NCBI GenBank assembly: GCA_029262275.1
Contig: JAJCZS010000044.1
Coordinates: 1-35,324, forward strand
Length of the DNA: 35,324 bases
Origin: Deltaproteobacteria bacterium
GTDB lineage: Bacteria; Desulfobacterota_D; UBA1144; Nemesobacterales; UBA2774
Direction: 5' to 3'
Shown: positions 10,572 through 18,877 of the stretch, one piece after another
Layout: each line of letters begins with the position of its first letter
How positions within the stretch are numbered: the stretch's first letter is position 1
Position numbers and translations under genes: made by a program
The notes under the pieces: generated by a model
The model's input: only the letters and a program-made list of their open reading frames with translations
What the model was told of the DNA's origin: nothing
The model's database searches: none

Positions 10572-10601
10572 TTGGATAAAACTACATATCAATGGTAAAA
10601 T
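10572..10601 (+). promoter_or_regulatory. Probable sigma-70 promoter for the SCP2/radical SAM pair
   Basis: TTGGAT (10572-10577), an 18-base spacer and TAAAAT (10596-10601), placed 30 bases before the start of the SCP2 gene. A short palindrome, ACGCT-T-AGCGT (10540-10550), lies upstream between the divergent genes and might be an operator. Confidence 0.45.
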
Positions 10602-10630
10602 GCTTTTCCACTACTTAGAGGACAGCCTAT

Positions 10631-10951
10631 ATGACAACAAGAGAAATATTTGAAAAGGTAGAGAAAAAAATATCTGAGAAGTCAGGTGAATTATCTGACC
10701 TAAGGGCAGTATATAAATTTGAGCTCAAAGGCCCAGACGGCGGAACATGGATAGTAGATCTTAGAGAGGAATCTTTAGGTGTGAGAGAAACCGATGAAGA
10801 AGCTCAGTGCACTTTTAAGGGCAGTGACTCGAACTTTATTGATCTATTCACTGGCAAACTCAAACCTGAGAGAGCACTTCTGACAGGAAAAATTAAAATG
10901 TCGGGAGATATCGGGCTTGCTATGAAACTCGGCCAACTTTTAAAAAAATAG
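10631..10951 (+). CDS. SCP2 sterol-carrier-domain protein
   Basis: A 106-residue single-domain SCP-2 protein. The pattern is typical: a helix 'TREIFEKVEKKI', a strand pair 'AVYKFELKGPDGGTWIVDLRE', then 'CTFKGSDSNFIDLFTGKLKPERALLTGKIKMSGDIGLAMKLGQLLKK', which is the lipid-binding C-terminal part. These proteins bind hydrophobic ligands such as lipids or acyl-CoA; no catalytic residues are expected. GAGG lies about 11 bases upstream. The next gene starts 12 bases downstream, so the two are likely cotranscribed. A cytoplasmic location follows from the absence of a signal peptide. The ligand is unknown. Confidence 0.9.
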   Translation: MTTREIFEKVEKKISEKSGELSDLRAVYKFELKGPDGGTWIVDLREESLGVRETDEEAQCTFKGSDSNFIDLFTGKLKPERALLTGKIKMSGDIGLAMKLGQLLKK

Positions 10952-10963
10952 GGACACTTACTA

Positions 10964-11989
10964 TTGATTCAAATTCCCGACAAAATATATATTGAAGAAG
11001 CTATCCAAGACCACCCTTATACAAAAAAAATACTTTCAAAAATAGATTCGATCCCTATTACTTATATTGATGACTATAAAAAAATAGGCCAGCTAAAGCC
11101 ATTTGATCAAAGGGCCTCGGAAGATAAAAATTCTCTTGCTCTAGCAAGCAAAAAGGGGGAGCTTGTAAAAAGTATAGGCCGGATGGATCATGGTCAGTTT
11201 TACTTATTCCATGAAATAGATTGCAAATATGACTGTGAGTACTGTTACTTACAGTATTACTTTCAAACAAAAGTGCCCGTTATATTTGTTAACAGAGACG
11301 AAGTACTAGAGAATATAGAGAAGCTATTAAATGGCTTCGACAAACCATATTTTCATGTAGGTGAAGTTTGTGATGCACTCGCTTTTGATGATATAACCGA
11401 ATTTTCAATTGATATTGCCCGTCTTTTCAAAAAATACCCAAACGGAACTATCGAGTTTAGAACAAAAAGTACCAGCGTCCAAAACCTGTTATCCATAGAC
11501 GATCCGCCTGATAATGTAATACCTTCCTGGACTTTTAGTCCTCAGAATATTATTGATATGATTGAGCATAAAACCCCTTCTTTTAAAGAGAGACTGTCTG
11601 CAGCCAAAAGATGCCAGGAAACGGGCTACACAGTTGGAGTAAGGCTAGATCCAATAATAAGAGTCCCTGGATGGGAAGAGCCTTATAAGGAAATGATAAA
11701 CGAGATTTTCACAACGCTTGATTGCAGACAAATAGATTATATCTCTCTTGGAACACCCAAACATAATAAAGTTCTCCTTGAGACTATAAAAAAGAGATTT
11801 CCAGATAGCCCTACAATACTTGGAGAAATCTTTCCTTCAACTGATGGAAAATATAAGTATCTAAAATTTCATAGGGTCCATATATATAAGAGCATGATCT
11901 CATGGATTAGGGAGTTTGATTCTGATATTAGGGTTGATCTGTCAATTGAATCAGATGAGGTCAAAGAATTAGTTTTTGGGTCATGTTAA
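10964..11989 (+). CDS. Radical SAM protein of the spore photoproduct lyase (SplB) family
   Basis: A 341-residue protein matching SPL in length and layout. The iron-sulfur cluster motif is Cys87-xxx-Cys91-xx-Cys94 within 'CKYDCEYCYLQYYF', the SPL form of the radical SAM motif. Cys136 in 'HVGEVCDALAFD' lies 42 residues after the third cluster Cys. That is close to the position of the H-atom donor Cys141 of the Bacillus enzyme (44 residues after its third cluster Cys). Later blocks 'GTIEFRTKS', 'SWTFSPQNI' and 'VGVRLDPII' also fit. The start is TTG with GGGA about 9 bases upstream; no other start codon allows the full family N-terminus. Real SPL repairs a UV photoproduct in spore DNA; the substrate in this apparently non-sporulating organism is uncertain. 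Confidence 0.85.
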   Translation: MIQIPDKIYIEEAIQDHPYTKKILSKIDSIPITYIDDYKKIGQLKPFDQRASEDKNSLALASKKGELVKSIGRMDHGQFYLFHEIDCKYDCEYCYLQYYFQTKVPVIFVNRDEVLENIEKLLNGFDKPYFHVGEVCDALAFDDITEFSIDIARLFKKYPNGTIEFRTKSTSVQNLLSIDDPPDNVIPSWTFSPQNIIDMIEHKTPSFKERLSAAKRCQETGYTVGVRLDPIIRVPGWEEPYKEMINEIFTTLDCRQIDYISLGTPKHNKVLLETIKKRFPDSPTILGEIFPSTDGKYKYLKFHRVHIYKSMISWIREFDSDIRVDLSIESDEVKELVFGSC

Positions 11990-11995
11990 TAGGCA

Positions 11996-12856
11996 TCAAT
12001 ACCCGTAGTCTTTTAAGCGATCTGATATTTTATCAGAAAAAGCTTTTAAATCGGGATCCTTTAAGTATGCATAGGCCCGGCTTTTATTAGCCTCAGATGC
12101 AGTTCTTTCAATATCGCTGTCTTTAACTTCCAACTCGCAAAATTCGGATACAGATTTCAAAATTTCACTTGGACGCTCTAAAAAATCTTCATACTTTATC
12201 TCAATCGCTCTATCAGAAAGACTCTCAACATGAGATCTTGCTTCTGCAAGATACTCCTCCCATATAGCAAACCCTTCTTCCAAAGTGCCACCTCTTATAT
12301 CGACAAAAATCCTATTTTGCAAAATGAACTTGTGCATCAAGTAATACCAATAAAATGGCCTAAATTTACTATGTTTATCTTTTAGTCTGGTAAGTCCTCT
12401 TTTCCTTCGTGTAATTAAACTATTTGCAATATCTAGAGGATGGCGATATATGTGTATCACTTTAGCATCGGGAAACAAATCCAACCAAAAGGGTAATGTA
12501 AAAGTATTACGAGGGTCTTTCCAACCCCAGGGTACATCCAGACTCTTTGGCGTTCTGTATTTCAAATAATTACTAAGACCTAGAAAGGAAATCACGTGGG
12601 GTGTTGTCATGGAGAACTGAACAAATTCTCCAAATAGATCTCTGGCTTCTTTATCTTGAAGTAGATACTTTATAGATTTCGGATCCTCTAAACCAGCACT
12701 CGACTGAGTTAATAGCCAATCGTTAATCTCGCGGAAAAATACAGCCTCATGGTTTCGGGTTTTCTTTTTACCCGTAAATAGTCCAAGATTATCCAGCATT
12801 CTGGTAAGCATACTGGTCCCTGAACGACTCATTCCAATTATTATTATAGGAGACAT
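11996..12856 (-). CDS. Sulfotransferase family protein
   Basis: A 286-residue P-loop-like sulfotransferase. The 5'-phosphosulfate loop is GMSRSGTSML (residues 8-17) and the 3'-phosphate loop is within 'VIHIYRHPLDIANSLITRR'. Such enzymes move sulfate from PAPS to a hydroxyl or amino group of a sugar, lipid or protein; the acceptor is not predictable. No signal peptide is seen. It ends 6 bases from the end of the radical SAM gene and points towards it. No PAPS-making genes are present in the window. Confidence 0.85.
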   Translation of the reverse strand: MSPIIIIGMSRSGTSMLTRMLDNLGLFTGKKKTRNHEAVFFREINDWLLTQSSAGLEDPKSIKYLLQDKEARDLFGEFVQFSMTTPHVISFLGLSNYLKYRTPKSLDVPWGWKDPRNTFTLPFWLDLFPDAKVIHIYRHPLDIANSLITRRKRGLTRLKDKHSKFRPFYWYYLMHKFILQNRIFVDIRGGTLEEGFAIWEEYLAEARSHVESLSDRAIEIKYEDFLERPSEILKSVSEFCELEVKDSDIERTASEANKSRAYAYLKDPDLKAFSDKISDRLKDYGY

Positions 12857-12935
12857 TCTGTAAGTGAAATTACACTATATGCAGAGCTATGACAATGCTT
12901 TGTAGATAGAGATATACATCTAGCAAAAGTGTTTA

Positions 12936-14141
12936 CTAGATAGCAAGAAAGCTTCTTAGAACATCGCCAGTATCAGCCTCGGCTAGTTTTTCAAGCGCTC
13001 TCTTTTCAATCTGCCTGATACGCTCTCTAGTCAGGTCGAATCTTCTGCCTATCTCATCGAGTGTATAGGTTCCATCCTGATCTATCCCAAAGCGGAGCCT
13101 TATTATCTCTTCTTCCCTAGGAGTAAGAATATTCAAAGCTTCTCTTATTTCCTGGGTAAGAGCTGTAGTTGCCATAACAGTATCTGGCGCAGGCGCCTTG
13201 TCATCTGAAATGAAGTCTAGCAGAGTGGTTTTTTCCCCGTCCATAATAGGTGTATCTAGGCGGGCAGCGTCATTGGTTGATTCTAAAATCCTTTTTACAC
13301 CTTCCACTGAAATGCCAGCTATTTCTGCAACCTCTTCTGGAAGCGGCTTTCTCCCCATCTCCTTATGCAGCATAGAGCTTATTCTGTATACCTTGCTTGC
13401 TTGCTCTAATACATACACAGGAACTCTGATGGTTCTTGTCTGATCCAAAAGTGCTCTTGAAATTGCTTGGTGTATCCACCACGACGCATAGGTGGAGAAT
13501 TTATAACCTTTGGTATGGTCAAATCTTTCCACAGCCCTCATTAATCCAACATTACCTTCCTGGATTAAGTCGGTAAGCGGTAATCCTCTTCCCATATATC
13601 TTTTTGATATACTTACAACGAGCCTAAGATTAGCCTTAACGAATCTCTCTTTCATATCGCATGCGCGTTCTGAAAAAACTGTAACGAAGGCTTTTAAGCA
13701 CTGTATTCTTTTAGTTAAGTCTTTTTCGCTTATTCGGCTTTTAGATGTTGCAGTCTGTCTTTTAATAAGACTATCTCTTTTCTTTATCAGTTTATCTGCG
13801 TTTATAGTAAGTTCGATTGCTTTAGCTTCGCACTTTTTAATTTGAGCTGAAACTTCAACTTCTTCCTTTGCTGTCAATAGAGATTCAACAGCCATATCCT
13901 TAAAATAAACATAAAGAAGTCTAAACTGCTCATCAGGAGTCCATTTATCTTCTGTCTGAGTCTCTGCAACAGGACTCTCTTCAACTTCAACGGTAAATTC
14001 AGGTTGATCTTCAGTCATTCCGCTATCTGCTATGACGACAGAAGGATATGTCTGATCCTCTTCTTGTTGATTAAATTCTTCAAGTCCCTCAACCTGATTT
14101 GGAACCTGCTGCTCAACTTCTCTGAATTTTGCTGATTTCAT
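12936..14141 (-). CDS. RNA polymerase sigma-70 factor (RpoD/RpoS type)
   Basis: A 401-residue sigma factor with regions 1.2, 2, 3 and 4. Region 2 has '[27 protein letters not shown]' and '[19 protein letters not shown]'. Region 4.2 has '[20 protein letters not shown]', and the protein ends 'VLRSFLAI' as primary sigma factors do. About 65 acidic, Glu/Gln-rich residues occupy the place of region 1.1, and the large non-conserved region of enterobacterial RpoD is replaced by a short helical insert. It may be the primary factor or a group 2 (RpoS-like) factor. I chose the ATG at 14141, with AAGGG 8 bases upstream, over an in-frame GTG at 14204. A strong consensus promoter lies at 14232-14260. Confidence 0.93.
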   Translation of the reverse strand: MKSAKFREVEQQVPNQVEGLEEFNQQEEDQTYPSVVIADSGMTEDQPEFTVEVEESPVAETQTEDKWTPDEQFRLLYVYFKDMAVESLLTAKEEVEVSAQIKKCEAKAIELTINADKLIKKRDSLIKRQTATSKSRISEKDLTKRIQCLKAFVTVFSERACDMKERFVKANLRLVVSISKRYMGRGLPLTDLIQEGNVGLMRAVERFDHTKGYKFSTYASWWIHQAISRALLDQTRTIRVPVYVLEQASKVYRISSMLHKEMGRKPLPEEVAEIAGISVEGVKRILESTNDAARLDTPIMDGEKTTLLDFISDDKAPAPDTVMATTALTQEIREALNILTPREEEIIRLRFGIDQDGTYTLDEIGRRFDLTRERIRQIEKRALEKLAEADTGDVLRSFLAI

Positions 14142-14231
14142 AATTGCACCCTTAACCGTGTAAATAAGTGTTGCTTGTATATTTAACCCTTCCCCGATAA
14201 ACACCCCGGATACGAGCTATTCAACGGTACA

Positions 14232-14260
14232 ACTATACGACTTTTGGATATTTATGTCAA
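14232..14260 (-). promoter_or_regulatory. Strong sigma-70 promoter for the sigma factor gene
   Basis: On the minus strand: TTGACA (14255-14260, all six consensus bases), exactly 17 bases, TATAGT (14232-14237). Expected start near 14225, giving a leader of about 84 bases to the ATG at 14141. This is the best consensus promoter in the window. Confidence 0.8.
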
Positions 14261-14379
14261 GCATTTTCTTCGCATTTGCAAAAAAAGTTTTAGTGGATTA
14301 ATTGCGCAATAATCATAGGGGGTTACACGAACTCTCTACGCATCGGCTAACAGAAATTTGCTATGATACACCTCAAATT

Positions 14380-15168
14380 CTACAATGTATCATTTTTCTC
14401 TTCCAAAGACTCGTTATAAACTCTGCCCTTGTTTAAACTCTCAACAAAAACCTCTCCACCCTCTTTGCTTTGAAATATTGTTGAAAAGTTCCAGGCCTCT
14501 TGAGCGGTATTGAATTTGCCAACCTTAATGAGGTTCCAAACCTCTCCCCTTGAATTAGACATAGTAACAATATAGGAATCATAACCTTTCAATTTAAGCT
14601 CATTCATAACTTCATTTGCTTGATCCAGGTTTCCAAAAGCCGCAACCTGAAGCCTGTACGTATCTTCTTCAATTAAATTGTTAGCTGCCAACTCAGGTTG
14701 CAATACTGCTGGTTGATTATTTAAGCTTGTTGCAGATTCGTCTGAATCTATATTCATACTATCATTAATCTCTTCTTGGTCCCCTATCCCGTCACTTTCA
14801 TTTAAAGAAACTATTTCAGAATTTGAGTCTTCAGTCTGATCTATAGTTTTATCCGCATCTTTTAAAGAAGCCGGTTCAGGTGAAATAGGACGGCCGCCAG
14901 CCGTTTCTTCTTGAGAAATTTCTACAACTACTTCTTGTGATTTATTAGAACTGTTTTGATATAGCGGAGCATTATTCTCAGTCGTACTAATTTCAGTCGT
15001 ACTAATTAATGGCTCTTCACCAAAATCAGATTTATCTACCCTCATCCCAACATACACTCCCAGGGCAAATACTATAATTAAAATAAAAAAGGAACCAATA
15101 CCACTTGCGAAGCCGCCTTTTTTCTTGCCCGGTCCCGAAACTATAAGTTGTGGCTTTAACTTAGTCAT
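14380..15168 (-). CDS. Membrane-anchored SPOR domain protein
   Basis: A 262-residue protein with a short basic cytoplasmic N-terminus, one transmembrane helix (about residues 22-41) and a long acidic Ser/Glu/Asp/Asn-rich periplasmic linker (about 45-168). The C-terminal SPOR domain (about 170-246) has the repeats 'YRLQVAAFGNLDQANEVMNELKLKG' and 'WNLIKVGKFNTAQEA'. SPOR domains bind denuded septal peptidoglycan, so the protein probably acts at the division site, like FtsN or DedD. A very strong ribosome site (AAAGGGGGTG) sits 6 bases before the ATG. The linker contains a short tandem duplication (Ser-Thr-Thr-Glu repeated). It lies 71 bases downstream of tRNA-Leu on the same strand and may share its transcript. 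Confidence 0.9.
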   Translation of the reverse strand: MTKLKPQLIVSGPGKKKGGFASGIGSFFILIIVFALGVYVGMRVDKSDFGEEPLISTTEISTTENNAPLYQNSSNKSQEVVVEISQEETAGGRPISPEPASLKDADKTIDQTEDSNSEIVSLNESDGIGDQEEINDSMNIDSDESATSLNNQPAVLQPELAANNLIEEDTYRLQVAAFGNLDQANEVMNELKLKGYDSYIVTMSNSRGEVWNLIKVGKFNTAQEAWNFSTIFQSKEGGEVFVESLNKGRVYNESLEEKNDTL

Positions 15169-15239
15169 AAGAACACCCCCTTTAATATAGACCCCGATCT
15201 ACTACTCTAAACCCAGCTCGCTCAACCCATTCTACATAG

Positions 15240-15328
15240 TGGTGCCGAAGGGGGGACTTGAACCCCCACGAGCGCAATGCTCGCTGGATTCTGAGTCCAG
15301 CGCGTCTACCAAATTCCGCCACTTCGGC
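15240..15328 (-). tRNA. tRNA-Leu, anticodon CAG
   Basis: A complete cloverleaf on the minus strand. The acceptor arms GCCGAAG and CTTCGGC pair over 7 bp. The D-arm region is GGCGGAATTTGGTAGACGC. The anticodon stem CTGGA/TCCAG encloses loop CTCAGAA, with anticodon CAG at 15291-15293. A long class II variable arm (CGAGCATTGCGCTCG) and the T-arm GGGGGTTCAAGTCCCCC follow. Discriminator A is followed by an encoded CCA (15240-15242). No integrase or repeat of the tRNA end is seen nearby. Confidence 0.97.
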
Positions 15329-15371
15329 ATATTTGGTATATTTGTTAATTAATACCCAGACTCCCTTGGAT

Positions 15372-15377
15372 ATTATA
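15372..15377 (-). promoter_or_regulatory. Probable -10 box for tRNA-Leu
   Basis: A perfect TATAAT on the minus strand, 43 bases before the mature tRNA 5' end. The -35 at the expected place (ATGTCG with a 17-base spacer) is poor. Confidence 0.4.
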
Positions 15378-15457
15378 ACAGATATTTTAAGCCCGACATA
15401 GCCCTAACATATATTAATCAATGACAGTTTTGTGTTTTTGATGGTTAAACTAAAGAG

Positions 15458-16642
15458 TTATTTATCTGAGAATAAAACTAGAACACCCGTGTATGTGAAG
15501 AGATGGTTCTTATCTTGAATTGGTGCAAACTCTGAATTGCCGAAGAAGCCTACTATCGGAACACCGCCAAGAGCACTGCTTATATAAGCCGTATCTATGC
15601 CCTGATGCCCATAAAGTGAAGATCCTCTGGCGCAACAATTGAAATACAGTCCAAACTTGAAAGAATTCTCTGGATTTTGGTCGGAGGAAATCCTATCTAG
15701 CATTTGCTTAAGGTCATTCCGGGCCATCTCTGGATTTCTAAGTGCAAATCCTACTATCTGACCTTCCTCTACATTCTGAGGAACTGCAACATATCCGGTG
15801 CTCTGATCAACACCTATAAGATTTCTAACTAGATAATCCCCTCCAGTTATATCAGATTGGTCCGGATTAGGGGGAAAAGCTATAAAGAACAAACGCAATA
15901 TGTCCATTGGATCCTGAAGAATTCCCTTGGGTATTCGCTTTTTCAAAACCTCAAAAGCGGGCTCCCCATCCAATTCGGAAATAATGTTTTTATTAGCCTT
16001 TGTAATAACGCAAGGGGGGCCAATTAATTGACATCCTTGGGTAATATCAATTTTATAAGAGAACTTCCCATCCAAAAGCAATCCCGATACAGCACCTGAA
16101 GCAACGGTATCACCGTGAAATTCAAAAGTGTCATTAATCCGCGGATCTTCTGAAGCAGTAGCTCCAACAATTGGAATCTCACCTAGCCTAGATTCTATAC
16201 CCTTAAAAAGAAGCTCTGGATGAATATGAAAAGGATCGGGTAATAACGCAAGAAGAGAATTTGGACTTTTGGAGGATTTTAGAAGATCACCTATCTCTTC
16301 TCCTGCTTTCATACCCCCTGCACCTAACTGATATATAGCAAAAGGCTTTGAGCGTATATTTGAAGAAGAGACTGCTAAGACCACCACACCAGGACGAGCT
16401 TCTATTTCGCCGTGATTGGAAAGCACTCCTATTGCACTGCACCCTGTAACATTCTTCGTCTTGGTAATTTTGCAAACAATCCTTAATATCTCTTGATAGT
16501 TAGCTCTATGTGGGAAAGTACAAAAAACCATTACCCAGTCAGCTTTGCCAATACCGGCATCATGCATTGCTTGCTTTGCCGCTGCGTTTGCTGCTTCTAT
16601 GCTATTTTCGTGGTCAGAATATCCACTACCTGCTTCTATCAT
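15458..16642 (-). CDS. FIST domain protein (FIST_N plus FIST_C)
   Basis: A 394-residue cytoplasmic protein with both FIST halves and no extra domain. The N-terminal part has 'GYSDHENSIEAANAAAKQAMHDAG', 'VTGCSAIGVLSNHGEIE' and 'PIVGATASEDPR'. The C-terminal part has 'NCCARGSSLYG' and 'VGFFGNSEFAPI' and ends 'LFTYTGVLVLFSDK'. FIST domains are predicted small-ligand (probably amino acid) sensors usually joined to signalling domains; here it stands alone. CTGGAG lies about 10 bases before the ATG. It starts 45 bases after the PPOX gene on the same strand, so the two probably form an operon. Confidence 0.9.
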   Translation of the reverse strand: MIEAGSGYSDHENSIEAANAAAKQAMHDAGIGKADWVMVFCTFPHRANYQEILRIVCKITKTKNVTGCSAIGVLSNHGEIEARPGVVVLAVSSSNIRSKPFAIYQLGAGGMKAGEEIGDLLKSSKSPNSLLALLPDPFHIHPELLFKGIESRLGEIPIVGATASEDPRINDTFEFHGDTVASGAVSGLLLDGKFSYKIDITQGCQLIGPPCVITKANKNIISELDGEPAFEVLKKRIPKGILQDPMDILRLFFIAFPPNPDQSDITGGDYLVRNLIGVDQSTGYVAVPQNVEEGQIVGFALRNPEMARNDLKQMLDRISSDQNPENSFKFGLYFNCCARGSSLYGHQGIDTAYISSALGGVPIVGFFGNSEFAPIQDKNHLFTYTGVLVLFSDK

Positions 16643-16687
16643 ACTTCTTGTTCTCCAGATTATGGTTTTATTGTCATACCTGCATGC

Positions 16688-17119
16688 CTAGAGATCACCC
16701 CAAGGTATTATTTTTTCAGGGGTAATTTTAATAACTGGATAACCTAAGTGCTCTAAACCCATTTGAGCATATTGGTCATACTTTTTAGAAAGAACTCTGA
16801 GCGCATTAATGTACTCATCTCCCTTATATATCAATTCGGCTCTTCCTCTTATAATAATATAGTAAAGCTTGTTCCAATTCTCAAAGTACTCATCGATAAC
16901 TAAAGAAACATTTGGATTATGAATAATGTTTCTTACCCTCTTGAGCTCGTTTATGGAAACACTTTTAGGTTTTTTATCAATCGGAGAATAAACAAATTTT
17001 CCATCATAAGCAAAGCAAACCGGAACAACAAGGGGACTTGCTGATTCATCCACAGTTGCCAATCTAGCAATTCTACAAGAATTAATTGTGTCTATTTGTT
17101 TTTGTGACGCAGAGCTAAT
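16688..17119 (-). CDS. PPOX-class flavin/F420-type pyridoxamine-phosphate-oxidase-fold protein, likely AUU start
   Basis: A split-barrel protein resembling the 'PPOX class probable F420-dependent enzyme' family of small oxidoreductases. The core is 'RIARLATVDESASPLVVPVCFAYDG', then 'RVRNIIHNPNVSLVIDEY' and 'YYIIIRGRAELI'. The first standard start codon in frame is TTG at 17062, which falls inside the conserved 'RLATVD' strand and would delete its beginning. The frame stays open back to a TAA at 17123-17125 with no ATG, GTG or TTG. However, an ATT at 17117-17119 has GGAG exactly 10 bases upstream and gives an N-terminal helix of normal family length. I therefore annotate an AUU start; a frameshifted or decayed N-terminus is the alternative. 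The cofactor (FMN or F420) is not determined. Confidence 0.75.
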   Translation of the reverse strand: MSSASQKQIDTINSCRIARLATVDESASPLVVPVCFAYDGKFVYSPIDKKPKSVSINELKRVRNIIHNPNVSLVIDEYFENWNKLYYIIIRGRAELIYKGDEYINALRVLSKKYDQYAQMGLEHLGYPVIKITPEKIIPWGDL

Positions 17120-17143
17120 TTTTTAATAACTCCTTAATATATC

Positions 17144-17171
17144 TTGAATTATGATTTATGTCTTTTATAAT
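17144..17171 (+). promoter_or_regulatory. Sigma-70 promoter of the prs operon
   Basis: TTGAAT (17144-17149), a 16-base spacer and TATAAT (17166-17171). Start expected near 17178, giving a leader of about 45 bases. It drives prs-rplY-pth-hppA, since no other good promoter is seen within those genes' short gaps. Confidence 0.65.
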
Positions 17172-17222
17172 ACCTTGTTTTTATTTAGGGGTGATTTAGT
17201 ATTTTAAATTTTACGAGATAAA

Positions 17223-18173
17223 ATGGATAACACTAAGATTTTTTGTGGGACTTCTAATGCGCCTCTCGCTGAGGCCATATGTAAATATTTAGAAATCCCG
17301 CTGGGCAAAGCTGAAATAAGAAGGTTCAGCGATGGGGAACTTTCAACTGAGATTTCTGAGAGTGTACGTGGGTGTCACGTTTTTGTAATACAGTCCACAT
17401 GTCCTCCAACGAATGAACATATCATGGAGCTTCTAATCCTAACAGATGCTTTAAAAAGAGCTTCTGCTGGATCGGTAACTGCAGTTATACCTTATTATGG
17501 ATATGCCCGGCAAGATAGAAAGGTAAAACCGAGAGCTCCTATATCTGCAAAGCTAGTTGCGGATCTAATAACGGTTTCCGGCATCAGTCGTATTGTCACT
17601 GTTGACCTTCATGCTGGACAAATACAGGGATTTTTTAATATTCCAGTTGACCATGTATTTGGTGCACCGGTGTTACTAAAATATATCAAAGAAAATAGAA
17701 ATCACGATGATCTGGTTATAGTTTCTCCAGATGCTGGAGGAATGGAGAGGGCCAGGAGTTTTGCAAAAACTCTGGATGCGGGTCTTGCAATGACCGATAA
17801 GAGGCGACCTAATCCTAACCAAGCTGAAATTATGAATGTGATAGGAGATGTAGAAGGTAAATCTGTAATCCTTTTTGACGATTTGGTTGATACAGCTGGC
17901 ACAGCCATACAAGCAGCAAAGGCCTTACTTAAACAAGGCGCAAAGAGCGCATCTTTATGCTGCACACATGGAGTTCTTTCAGGAAGTGCTGTTGAGAGGA
18001 TAAAAGATTCAGACCTTGAGGAAGTTATAATTACAGATACTATACCCCCAACCCAAGAGGTAATAGATTGCGAGAAATTTAGAATCCTCACAATTGCGGA
18101 TCTTCTTGGGGAATCAATAAAGAGAATAACTACAGGAGTATCCATAAGTAGTCTTTTTGACTATGAAAAATAG
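17223..18173 (+). CDS. prs: Ribose-phosphate pyrophosphokinase (PRPP synthetase)
   Basis: A class I PRPP synthetase, 316 residues: ribose 5-phosphate + ATP gives PRPP + AMP, feeding purine, pyrimidine, His, Trp and NAD synthesis. Motifs are 'FSDGELSTEISESVRG', the flexible loop 'YYGYARQDRK', 'TVDLHAGQIQGFF', 'VSPDAGGMERA' and the PRPP-binding loop 'ILFDDLVDTAGT'. The start ATG has only a weak GAG upstream. It is first in a plus-strand operon; rplY follows 21 bases later. Confidence 0.98.
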   Translation: MDNTKIFCGTSNAPLAEAICKYLEIPLGKAEIRRFSDGELSTEISESVRGCHVFVIQSTCPPTNEHIMELLILTDALKRASAGSVTAVIPYYGYARQDRKVKPRAPISAKLVADLITVSGISRIVTVDLHAGQIQGFFNIPVDHVFGAPVLLKYIKENRNHDDLVIVSPDAGGMERARSFAKTLDAGLAMTDKRRPNPNQAEIMNVIGDVEGKSVILFDDLVDTAGTAIQAAKALLKQGAKSASLCCTHGVLSGSAVERIKDSDLEEVIITDTIPPTQEVIDCEKFRILTIADLLGESIKRITTGVSISSLFDYEK

Positions 18174-18194
18174 TACATGGAAGGAGCTTGAAAA

Positions 18195-18872
18195 ATGGCA
18201 CAGAGCACATTAAATGTTTTAAAGAGAAAGAGAATGGGTAAAAGTGGGGCCCGAGAAATTAGAAAGGAAGGCAATGTTCCTGCAGTCCTATATGGAAAAG
18301 GAACAGAACCAATTTCCCTTGTAATTGATCCCTCTGAGTTAAAAACAGCACTCTCTACAGACGCTGGTGAGAACACCCTTCTCGAAATAAAACTCAAAGA
18401 AGGTGAAGCCGATATTCCGAAACTATCTCTACTTAGGGAAATTCAATATGATTACCTAACAGATAAACCAATTCACTTTGATTTCCAGGCTCTTGATATG
18501 AAAGAGAAAATTACAGTTGCTGTACCTGTCCACATAGAGGGTAAAGCTAAGGGAGTTAAAGAAGGCGGAATCCTAGAGGAAATATTAAGAGAAATCAGTG
18601 TTGAGTGTTTGCCTACAAATATTCCAAACTCCTTTACTATAGATGTAACCGAGCTTGAAGTAGGGCATTCAATACATGTTAATACTTTGGAAATTGAAGA
18701 AGGCGTTACTATTCTCCACGAACCTGAAGATACAATAGCTACAGTCCTTGCACCTAAGGTTGAGGAAAAGCCTGTTAGTGATGAAGAGCTTGAAGGAGAA
18801 GAAGGTGCAGAAGGTACAGAGGATGCTGCATCTGAAGAAGCTAAAGAAGAAGGTAGCGAAGAGGGCAGTTAA
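18195..18872 (+). CDS. rplY: Ribosomal protein bL25 (CTC/TL5 type) with acidic tail
   Basis: A 225-residue long form of bL25. The N-terminal 5S-rRNA-binding domain (about 1-95) has 'GAREIRKEGNVPAVLYGKG' and 'YDYLTDKPIHFDFQ'. The C-terminal TL5-type domain (about 96-185) has 'VPVHIEGKAKGVKEGGILEE' and 'IHVNTLEIEEGV'. The last ~38 residues are almost all Glu, Ala, Gly and Ser, a flexible acidic tail. AAGGAG lies about 9 bases before the ATG. The order prs-rplY-pth is widespread in bacteria. Confidence 0.97.
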   Translation: MAQSTLNVLKRKRMGKSGAREIRKEGNVPAVLYGKGTEPISLVIDPSELKTALSTDAGENTLLEIKLKEGEADIPKLSLLREIQYDYLTDKPIHFDFQALDMKEKITVAVPVHIEGKAKGVKEGGILEEILREISVECLPTNIPNSFTIDVTELEVGHSIHVNTLEIEEGVTILHEPEDTIATVLAPKVEEKPVSDEELEGEEGAEGTEDAASEEAKEEGSEEGS

Positions 18873-18877
18873 CCCTA

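Noticed and set aside
14142-14204. N-terminal extension of the sigma factor from GTG 14204
   Set aside because: The ATG at 14141 has a better ribosome site, and the extra 21 residues look non-coding.
14300-14309. Palindrome ATTGCGCAAT upstream of the sigma factor promoter
   Set aside because: Short and self-complementary by chance in AT-rich sequence; no support as an operator.
15240-15328. tRNA-Leu as an integration site of a mobile island
   Set aside because: No integrase, no repeated tRNA 3' end and no change in gene character beside it.
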